A stretch of DNA of 64,000 nucleotides from Paramyrothecium sp. XJ0827 (taxonomy: Eukaryota > Ascomycota > Sordariomycetes > Hypocreales > Stachybotryaceae): the NCBI GenBank assembly GCA_020881915.1, contig JAJFPB010000002.1:4537001-4601000 (forward strand), given 5' to 3'. Below are positions 55,177-64,000 of the stretch, piece after piece. The notes under the pieces were generated by a model. It was not told where the DNA came from, ran no database searches, and saw only the letters and a list, made by a program, of their open reading frames with translations. A program made the translations under genes and the position numbers. Each line of letters begins with the position of its first letter. The first letter of the stretch is position 1.

Positions 55177-58100
55177 CTAAATCGTAATGTTCACATTATC
55201 AGTAGCACCGTAGCCACCGCCACCTGGTGTCTCGATGATAACTCTGTCGCCAGCCTCTACTGCGACGGAATTCTTCTCCCCAATGCTGATTTGACGGCCT
55301 GACCTGGAAAGCCACGAATTGCGACCTCTTTGGCCGTCTAATCCACCATTCAGACCGTAAGGAGCAAAACTTCGTCGCTCAGAGAGGATAGAAGCCGTCA
55401 TGGGTACGCGGAACTCGACATCGCGTATCACCCCCTCGCCACCGTGAAAGAAACCTCCACCACCGCTTCCTTGGCGGAAGCAGAAGCGACGCAGCACAAC
55501 AGGGTATCGACGTTCCAACGTCTCCGGATCTGAAATGCGGGTGTTGGTCATGTTTGTATGGACGCCGCTGGTTCCGTTCCAAGTCGGCCCGGCACCACTA
55601 CCGCCCGATATGGTCTCGTAGTAGCCAAAGCCACCCTCTCCATCAAAGCCAAAGGTAAAGTTGTTCATGCAGCCTTGGCTGGCGGCGCATACACGGAACG
55701 CACGGAAGATGACATCAACAATGCGCTGTGATGTCAGAACATTACCCGCGCAGACAGCAGCTTCGTAACTAGGCTTCAGTAATGACTTTTCAGGGATAGT
55801 AAGTGTGATGGGTTTGATGCAACCGTGGTTGAGGGGGATATCGGATGCGACCATGCACCTCAAAGCGTAAATAACAGCTGAGTTGCAAATAGCCGGCGGA
55901 GCGTTCCAGTTTCCAAATACTTCAGATCCAGTGCCGGTGAAGTCAAACTCAGCTGAGCCATCGTCTGCATTGATGATCACCTTCAGCTGGATGGGGGTGC
56001 CATCATCCATAAAGTCTATGGCTGATATTTCGGTCCCTTCAAATTGCTTGGCTAGTTTTCGGAACAGATTGCGCACAGCAAGTTCCGCAGAGTCCTGTAT
56101 AGCTTTCATGTATACCTAACGGTTAACGAGGGTTAGCTGCGGATTCATGATCGTCAGGATGGGCAATTGGTTATGCAATTACCTGTACGACTTCCATAGT
56201 GTACTCCTTGATTAGTTGCCTAACTAAACGAATACCCGTTTGGTTCGCCGCGACCTGAGCTTTGATGTCTGTGATATTGTCTTGGTAGCATCTTGTGCCA
56301 CTGCTTCCGGGTTTCTTTGTAGGCTCATCGCATAGAATTCTCTTGAGCTCTGCCTCGTTAAATGCGCCATTGCGCACGACGAGGAATGAGTCAAACACCG
56401 CTCCCTCTTCCCAGAGGAATTTGGAGTTGGGTGGCATCGAACCCGGAAGAATTCCACCGACCTTTACTTTGTTAGTTCTATTGTCTGTATAAGAACGGCA
56501 TCCGGATAGCTACTTACATCTGCATGGTGGCCTCGAGAAGCCGCCCAAAACACGATTTCTTCACCTTTATGATCAAAGACAGGAGTGACCGTTGTCAGAT
56601 CGGGCAAGTGAACGCCGCCGAACGCTGCGAATGAGGTTGAGGTTAGGACAATCGAGAGCACAGCTTTTGATCTCTCATGAGACTAACCTGGTGAGTTCGA
56701 GAGGAGAACATCTCCGTCCTTCAGCTTGCCCTTCCAATGTTCAATCTGCGACTTGACGGCGAAAGCCATGCTACCGATCATTGCCGGCACATGTGGGGCA
56801 TTTGCTACCAAGGATCCGTCTGGCGTGAAAATTGCACAGCTGAAATCAAGGCGCTCCTTGATATTGGCGCTCACGCTGACTTTTTGCAGCATATGACCCA
56901 TCTGCTCGGCCACACCCATAAACCGGTGACGGAAGACAGAAAGGGCTACCGGATCAAGAACGGCGCTGCTGACTGCTTTGGTCTCCGTCGTGTCGACGTC
57001 TATGATTAAGCCATCATGCTGCATGTAAGCTGATGATTTAGGCTCGATCAAGATAGTTTGTGTCTTGTCAACCACCAAGGCTGGGCCATTAACAATTTCT
57101 ACTTCTCGGAGTTTGTCGAACAGAAAGACAGGGGTGTCTGTCCACCCAAGACCACCAAAGAACACGGGTTTCAGCGACGATGGCTCTTGTGTAGACTTGC
57201 CATCAACTGCAGCCTTGCCCGATTTCTTAGTGCCGGATCTTGCTTCGTTAGATGCCTGACCACCAACCCCACGAACACGAATAGTATCTACAAAGATATC
57301 GCGGTTCCTGGGAGTAAATCCGAATTGCTGGTGATGAGCTTCTACAAAGGTCTGCCGAACATCGGCACCATCCTTTTCCATGATCATGAGAGCTGTATCG
57401 CTACCTTCATAGCGCATGCTAAGGTATCGATAGGTTTCAATTCTGTTGAAATTGCTTAGTGAAGGATGCTCCCGAACCTGCTGGCTCAGAGTTTCGATCT
57501 CGTTATTGATGGCAAGCTTGTGCTCATGGTTGAAGACTTTCGCACATGCTTTCTCCGCCTCGTAGACAACATCGGCGAGGCCAATGCCATAAGCAGATAG
57601 TATTGAAGAGTATTTGTGAATTTTGACACGTCGTATGCCGAGAGCTTTGGCAATGGCGCAAGCATGCTGGCCACCAGCACCACCGAAGGAGGCCAGATGG
57701 TGGTCGGCCACATGGTGCCCGCGGGCTTCAGTTAAGCCGCGTATAGGCTGACACATAGAAGAGTTTGCAACTTGCAAGAACCTGATTTCTTGAGTTAGCT
57801 AAAATCAGTCCATTGACAACATTGTCGGGGTCACTTACCCATCAGCTACCTCGGCCCAGGTCAAGGCTTTCCCAGTATCCTTATTGATTACCTCAGCCAG
57901 CTGGGTAAATTTGCTAATGACAATATCTCGATCGAGTGTCTCGTTCTCATTGGGCCCAAAGACTGCTGGGAAGTACTCTGGAAGCAACCTTCCCAGAGCC
58001 AAGTTGGCATCTGTCACGGTCAATGGACCGCCTTTGCGATAGCAGGCCGGCCCGGGATCTGACGAAGCGCTCTCAGGTCCGATTGACATTAGACCATCCC

Positions 58101-59390
58101 GCCAATTTAAGATACTTCCTCCACCAGCGGCAATTGTACTGACATTGAGCTGCGGTACATGGACCGGTATTCCTGCCGTAGTTGACTCAAAGATATGGTC
58201 AAAATTGCCATCATACCGACTTACATCTGTGCTTGTTCCGCCCATATCGAAACCAATGAAGGGGATGTTCTCATCCGCATCGAAGCAGGTTTTGGAATAG
58301 CCTACCACACCACCAGCGGGACCGGAAAGAATCGAGTGGAGACCGCGGAGAGAGGATGCAGGTACAAGTCCACCATCAGACTGCATGAACTCGAGCCGAG
58401 TCCCGTGTTCCTCCATGTTGGGAAAGCTGTCTGAAAACTGGCGTAAGTACGTCTCGATTGAAGGCGTCAGGTAAGCATCAACCACAGTGGAATTTCCTCG
58501 TGGCACCAGCTTTGACCTCTGCGAGACTTGGTGTGAGAGAGTAATATGTTCAAAGCCAACCTCTCGGGCGACGTCGTAGATTTGCTGCTCATGACGGGGG
58601 AAAATGTATGAATGCATCAGACAAACAGCTAGAGAACAGAAGCCATCTGCCCGGATCTTCTTCAGTAGTTTTCGCGTATCTTCAATATCAAGAGACTGAG
58701 AGACGTGGACAACCTCGCCCGATGTTCCTACAACGGACTCCAATGGGACTGGTGATGAAAGCTTCAGGCTCCTCAGATGAGTGTCAGTGCATGAATCTAA
58801 CACGACCCGTTCTTCGACTTCGAAAACAGCCGAGTACAGGGGCTCAGGGCGCCGAATGGCGAGGTCAAACATGTATGGCCTGGACTGGTTGCCGATTTGC
58901 AAGATATTCTTGAACCCAGCAGTGACAAGAAACGCGGTCTTCTCTCCGTTGCGTTCCAGAAGTGCATTGGTAGCAACAGTGGTGCCCATGCGTATCCATT
59001 CTACATGCAATTTAATTAGCGCCCCTCGAACACTTCTGACTCTTAGATATATGCAGTGCGGGTGCCTCACCAACATCCTTAAGGTCTAGTTCAGTACCAC
59101 GAGGAATTTTCTTTTGATGATATCTCTCCAAAACTTGTCGTATGGCTTCTGTTGGCGCATCTCGATAGTTTCGCGGATCCACAGAGAGGATCTTGATGAC
59201 AATGTCATGCTGCCCGCGGACCTGGGCGATACAGTCTGTAAATGTGCCTCCGCGATCTGCAGGACAGTAAATCGGAGCGTCAGCCGTTAATTAGGGACAT
59301 TCAAAGAACATATCATTAGGACATCACGAGATGCACAGGCTGCTTACCAATAGATATCCTCAACGGCCTTTCATATGTAGAAGTGACCAT
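55177..59390 (-). CDS. Fused HyuA-HyuB hydantoinase/5-oxoprolinase
   Basis: ATP-dependent ring-opening enzyme of 1,269 aa from seven exons (59348-59390, 59071-59256, 57839-59000, 56688-57781, 56518-56624, 56183-56461, 55177-56115), all in phase. The HyuA half has DRGGTFTD (N-terminal phosphate loop), [38 protein letters not shown] and AGGGSILNW. It ends with [13 protein letters not shown] and [20 protein letters not shown]. The HyuB half has [64 protein letters not shown] and the terminal [15 protein letters not shown]. The one-chain layout is that of eukaryotic 5-oxoprolinase; bacterial N-methylhydantoinase uses separate HyuA and HyuB. Position inside a hydantoin-type cluster suggests a paralogue working on a hydantoin-like substrate, but 5-oxoproline cannot be excluded. 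Confidence 0.93.
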
Positions 59391-60310
59391 GTTGCCGGTA
59401 ATTCTGTTCAATCAATTGTTTTAAGCAGCTTCTCACTACTGTTCTCGAAAATTCACTATCACAAGCCATCAATTCAATTTATAGATGTGCTCATGTCTAT
59501 ATAGCATGCGATGCAGATGGAGCAGCTGATCATTGAAACAGTCAAGCGCCTCAGTGCTCGAGCGGAGGAGCACCACGACCTCGTGGGGATGGCATAATGT
59601 GGGGTTGCAGCGATCGGCAAAAGCCTAGGTGACGAAGCGCTAATGGCTTGGGTACTTGTGATGGGCGAACTGATACTGTAGTTCAATTTGTGATGTGAGG
59701 CAACTCGGTGGAGGTGGAGGTGGCGGTGGAGGTGGAGGCGGCCAAGGTGATTGTGCCACTCACTCCGTAGCGTCTGTCTCATTGGTATTGATAGCCCAAA
59801 AAGCCATGACTGGGTTCGTCTCTGTGTGTTGAGGCCAATGGAATGCTGCCTTCCTTCTGATTGGATTATATGATTCTAGCTTGGTTGATTTGTCTGGGAG
59901 TGAACGCGCGCGAAATATGACTCGTCTATTAGCTGTAGTTCCGGTCGTATCGTGTCTACACCAAACTCAGCTAATTAAGTTTTCATTGTAGATAGTGCGC
60001 GATACCGATGATCGGCACCTCCACCCCATTGAGGATCTGGGAGCTCCACTAGGCTCACATCGCTCCACGTATTGCTGCCATTGTCAAAATCACAGATTGC
60101 CATTGGGTTCACAAATAGCAGCGCTGCAACGACATGAATAGAACTGGAATCTTGCCCTCTATTCCTTCGTTCATTTATCTAGTCCTTCTGCGTTGAGGCT
60201 CCTAGAACGAGCTACACTGAGTATCGACGTTCAGCACATTGAGACACGTTCTACTACCACCCTTGACACGTACCGCTTTGTTTTCCTCGGGAAAACAGCA
60301 TAAATCAGCC
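59391..60310. other. Divergent promoter region of HyuAB and flavin monooxygenase genes
   Basis: About 920 bases. Contains a GGTGGA-type microsatellite at 59707-59741. No exact TTATCGCCCGA copy was found. Confidence 0.5.
59707..59741. repeat. GGTGGA hexamer repeat
   Basis: Imperfect (GGTGGA)n with GGTGGC and GGCGG variants; simple-sequence tract. Confidence 0.8.
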
Positions 60311-62388
60311 ATGGGATCCCTCGGCGGCCAATTGAACGGTTCATTCGCAAGTGTTGGCAACCAAACGAAGTATCAAATTCTTGAGAAGCCCAGTCGCAGT
60401 GGCAGAAAGCTTAAGGTCATATGTTTAGGCGGGGGTGCCAGTGCCATTAATCTAGCACATGAGATCGACACCAGCAGCCTGGAACTCGAACTGATCTGTT
60501 ACGAGAAGAATCCTTCCGTAGGAGGCACATGGTACGAGAATCGATATCCCGGATGTGGTTGCGACATCCCATCGGTAAACTATCAATATTCCTGGGCCCC
60601 TTCGCCGGAATGGACATCTTTGTAAGTGCTATTAAAACACCTCGTGTTCTCTTACAGCTGACTAGAAGTTGCCTCGCAGCTATTCGGGCGCACCAGAGAT
60701 CTTGGCCTACTTTAAGAACGTAGCTGAAAAGCATGGTCTCATGAAGTACATAAAGCTCAACCACAAAGTTGTCGGGGCATTGTGGGATGAGAACGAGCAG
60801 ATGTGGAAAGTCAAGGTGCAGAAAGGCGACAGCCCAGAAGATGTGTTCGAAGACAAGGCCCATGTCTTCGTCAATGCCAGTGGTGTTCTTAAGTATGTGT
60901 TCATCCCTCAATACAGATCTCAAAATTCAGACTAATTTGTGACAAGCACATGGAAGTGGCCAAACATTCCTGGTCGAGAGACTTTCGGAGGCCAAATGCT
61001 GCACAGCGCAAACTGGGACCACACTGTGAGTCTTGAGGGCAAGCGGGTGGCAGTTGTGGGTGGTGGATCTTCTGCTGTGCAGATCGTTCCGAACATCCAG
61101 CCAAGTATGCATATCTCGACCGCTTCTTTGGATAAGCGTTCTTAACATTTTTCATAGTCGTGGGTACTCTGTCATGCTTTATCCGCAGCGCAGCTTGGAT
61201 CACTGGCGGATTTGGTCAGCGCTTCGCCGGCAAGAATGGCACTAACTTCACTTGTGAGTCTCTCGTTCCTACTTGCAACGTTGGCTAATCAAATATCTCA
61301 AGACAACGAAGAGCAAAGAGAGATCATGCGTCAAGACCCCCAAAAGTATCTTGCCTATAGGAAGAAAATCGAGTCGGAGCTCAACTCACGCTTCCGATTC
61401 ATTCTCAACGGCTCCAAAGAGCAGGCTGACGCTCGCGAGGTTCGTTTTGTCTCAACGAGATCTGAAATATGATCAGGCCACTAACTAGGTTTTGTCAAGT
61501 TTGCTGAGAAAGACATGCGGACGAAACTTGCCTCGAAGCCAGAGATTGCCGACATCATCATTCCGAAGGACTTCGCGGTCGGCTGTCGTAGGCCAACTCC
61601 AGGCAACGGGTACCTGGAGGCGCTCTGCGCTGATAATGTCACGGTCGTGTCCACCAATATTACTGAGATCACGCCAAGAGGCATGAAAACTGACGACGGT
61701 GTTGAACATCAGTTTGATGTCATTGTTTGTGCCACCGGTTTTGACGTCAGCTGGCGTCCACACTATCCTACAATAGGCCGTAATGGAGTCAACCTCGGAA
61801 AGTACTGGCAAGATATCCCGAACACTTATCTGTCCTTAGGAGTCGCCCATTTCCCCAACTACTTCAGTAAGCTCTTGAAAACTCTACGACAAGAGTCAAA
61901 CTAATTCCATTACAGTCTTTAATGGGCCTTTTGGGCCTTATGGCCATGGAAGCTTCTTGCCCATCACTGAAACGGTAGCTCGATACGTGATGCAGGTCCT
62001 GCAAAAGATGTCTGAGGAGGAAATTTCTTCATTCGTGCCCAAAGAGGAGGCTGTTGCAGACTTTGTGGAGCACCGTCGCAAGTTCCTTCCGCGAACTGCT
62101 TGGACCTCACCCTGTCGGTCTTGGTTTAAACAGGGAACTGTAGATGGCGAGCCCATGATGTGGCCCGGATCTCGCATTCAATTTTTCGAAACGGTCAAAA
62201 CACCTCGTTGGGAGGACTTTGACCTCAAATACACCACTCCCAACCGATTTGCCTATTTTGGCAATGGCTTTGCTGCCCGCGAGACGGATGGCAGCGATCT
62301 TACCTGGTACATAGGTTCTCTAGATGGTTCTGATCGACAGCCCGACCTGCCAGATGAGGCATTTGACGCATTCTTCATGAACAAATAG
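60311..62388 (+). CDS. Flavin-containing monooxygenase, Baeyer-Villiger type
   Basis: 584 aa from seven exons (60311-60621, 60680-60892, 60947-61104, 61158-61253, 61303-61439, 61500-61866, 61916-62388), all in phase. FAD-binding Rossmann motif is CLGGGASAINLA. GGTWYENRYPGCGCDIPS follows, typical of type I Baeyer-Villiger monooxygenases. The class fingerprint F-x-G-x3-H-x3-W reads FGGQMLHSANWDH, and NADPH-binding VVGGGSSAVQIVP follows. The ATG-type motif reads DVIVCATGFD. Such enzymes insert oxygen into ketones or hydroxylate N or S atoms using NADPH. Divergent from HyuAB, so possibly co-regulated; its role in ureide breakdown is not obvious and could be substrate preparation or an unrelated detoxification. 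Confidence 0.92.
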
Positions 62389-63090
62389 CTGTTTATAGAA
62401 GCCTACATTGTTGTTAATTTTGTGTGAAAATTTTGAATTGCAAACTTGTTGTGAAACGAGCTCGTAGTTTATGGTTGTGGATAATGAACAGGAGAATAAA
62501 AGATAAATCGTTTCAACTGGTGCTTCATGATCACGTTCTTTTTCAAAGGGCTTTAACACGAAGTTGCCTCAAATTAGACTCTGTTACTAGAAGTAAAAGA
62601 TGTTGTTCTTTTACTCGATGAGCAAGTGCACCACCTCACTTTAATCCTGTATCTTGCTTTAGCTACCTTGTAGACTCTCAAAGCCATATTTGGGGGATAT
62701 AAAATTCTGATGTATGGGTAAGGAGCCCAGCTTCCTTGTAAGCACGGCAGAGACGGAATTCACATTTTCTTTTCATCAAGTTCAAGCTTTCTCTCGATCA
62801 AATAATTGCACGCTAACTAGCCTTGTGATCGGTTAGGTAGGGTGTTGCGTTTTGACCCCAACCTTAATTGTCCTTGTCAAAATGATGGGACAATCACCAA
62901 TGCTTAGTATCAAAGATATCGTTTATATTGGAAGTATATGAAGTGAAAATAACTTGCTCGTGAAATTTTACTGGACAATGGCAAGATGACTTACAGTAGT
63001 ACACTTTTTCCAAAGTCAAAGACGAAACCAACACTCCTGCAACGACGTCAACCTGTCAATCTGATCGCAATCCCATCCGCCGTATCCCAG
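62389..63090. other. Intergenic, convergent 3' regions
   Basis: AT-rich spacer between the monooxygenase and permease genes. Nothing recognised. Confidence 0.5.
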
Positions 63091-64000
63091 TTAAAGAATG
63101 TAACGGAATCTAGGCTGCTCAAAGTCTGTAAGGTCCAAGAACTCTGTACTAGTTTCAACCACTTCAGGCTGCTCGGCCGCCTTCTTGTCTCGTCGCCTGT
63201 TCTCAATAATATTGACCACGCGAAGAACAATGAGCGTGGCAGCCGCACACCCATACATAACTGAAACCATTAGCTTTCCTGAATAATACTCCGGAGCCTC
63301 ATTGCCACGGAATGTCTGCGGTCCAATCCAGTTACCAGCAGCATATGCAAGTATTTGTAAGCCATTGACGGTTGCCTTTTTTGTGTATCCAAGAGTGTTG
63401 TTGGAGATTGTGACCATGATCAAACACCAAGAGGCACCGGCGGCGCCAATGAAGTAGTATCCGACGAGTAAAGCCGCCTTCGCGGACAGAGGGATAACAA
63501 TCATCATGATCCCGCCAATCATAGGGATCAAGATCGCAATGAAGGCGAACAATGTTCGGTCGAGGTACTTGTCAGAAAGCCAAGTGAAGAATAACTTGCA
63601 AGTAATGTCCACAATTCCTGTGGGCATGTTGAGCAGAAGGGAAAGGCGAGGGCTGAACCCAAAGGATTTAATAACAATTGAGCCAAAAGAAGTAATGCCG
63701 CCGTTGGGAATATTCATGAGCAGGGAGAAGAGGACATAAAGGTAGGTGCGAGGATCGCGGAAAGCTTCATAGAATTGAGACCAGTTCCAATGCCGACTGC
63801 CGATGCCTTGGAAATTGCCACGGATTCTATCGATGGCTATGAGCTTCTGGCGATGTGTAAGGAACTTTGCGTTGGTCTGATTGTCGGGCATCCAGTACCA
63901 GCAAAACACGCCAGTAATGATTGTGGGGATGCCAAGAATGAGATAGAGGATCTTCCAGGTTTCAAGGGCTGTGTTCGTGGCACCAGAAAGACCATAAGCG
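63091..64000 (-). CDS. Dal5-like MFS permease (anion:cation symporter family), 3' part
   Basis: C-terminal half of a permease; the N-terminal half lies beyond the right edge. The frame is open to 64000 (AYGLSGATNTALETWKILYLILGIPTIITGVFCWYWMPDN). Allantoate-permease-family landmarks are WYWMPDNQTNAKFLTHRQK, WNWSQFYEAFRDPRTYLYVLFSLLMNIPNGGITSFGSIVIKSFGFS, LGYTKKATVNGLQILAYAAGNWIGPQTF and a basic loop before a Glu-rich tail. Members carry allantoate, ureidosuccinate, nicotinate or dipeptides, so a carboxylated or N-carbamoyl ureide would fit the cluster theme. No intron seen in this part. Confidence 0.88.
   Translation of the reverse strand, partial: AYGLSGATNTALETWKILYLILGIPTIITGVFCWYWMPDNQTNAKFLTHRQKLIAIDRIRGNFQGIGSRHWNWSQFYEAFRDPRTYLYVLFSLLMNIPNGGITSFGSIVIKSFGFSPRLSLLLNMPTGIVDITCKLFFTWLSDKYLDRTLFAFIAILIPMIGGIMMIVIPLSAKAALLVGYYFIGAAGASWCLIMVTISNNTLGYTKKATVNGLQILAYAAGNWIGPQTFRGNEAPEYYSGKLMVSVMYGCAAATLIVLRVVNIIENRRRDKKAAEQPEVVETSTEFLDLTDFEQPRFRYIL

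Overview
The window reads as chromosomal DNA of a filamentous ascomycete (Pezizomycotina; class not determined). The genes are split by many short GT-AG introns of about 50-100 bp. The gene content is typical of these fungi: Zn(II)2Cys6 activator, HET-domain gene, NCS1 and Dal5-type permeases, P450, GH28 pectinase, AIG1-like GTPases and a patatin-like phospholipase. Nothing bacterial, no rRNA and no CRISPR array was seen.

Layout. 1-630: 3' end of a subtilase gene with a one-base frameshift. 1.4-3.1 kb: monocarboxylate-type MFS transporter. 3.6-11.8 kb: a secreted sulfatase gene cut in two by a 6,154-bp Ty1/Copia retrotransposon with identical 141-bp LTRs and a 5-bp target duplication. 11.9-24.3 kb: cupin, cytochrome P450, F-box protein, GH28 pectinase, a tRNA-Trp-like gene, and a 2OG-Fe(II) oxygenase-like gene that has lost its usual metal ligands. 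24.5-28.3 kb: two divergent P-loop GTPases. 29.9-36.7 kb: a one-pass membrane protein with a Ser/Thr-rich stalk, then a multi-domain zinc finger/GTPase/RING/patatin protein. 36.7-38.6 kb: no gene recognised.

38.6-64 kb looks like a catabolic gene cluster for a cyclic ureide (hydantoin, dihydropyrimidine or related). In order it holds a Zn(II)2Cys6 activator, a maleate isomerase/arylmalonate decarboxylase-like enzyme, an NCS1 permease, a hydantoinase/dihydropyrimidinase, a HET gene with one amber codon, an isochorismatase-family amidase, a fused HyuA-HyuB (5-oxoprolinase/N-methylhydantoinase) enzyme, a Baeyer-Villiger type flavin monooxygenase, and a Dal5-like permease cut by the right edge. 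The inferred route is uptake by the NCS1 protein, ring opening by the hydantoinase and/or the ATP-dependent HyuAB enzyme, and release of ammonia from the N-carbamoyl product by the isochorismatase-family protein. The promoter shared by the permease and the racemase-superfamily gene, and the hydantoinase promoter, carry the same composite motif TTATCGCCCG(A): a GATA site fused to a CGGGCGA element.

Most exon joins given here were checked for phase and sum to whole codons. Families were recognised by eye from motifs; no search was run.
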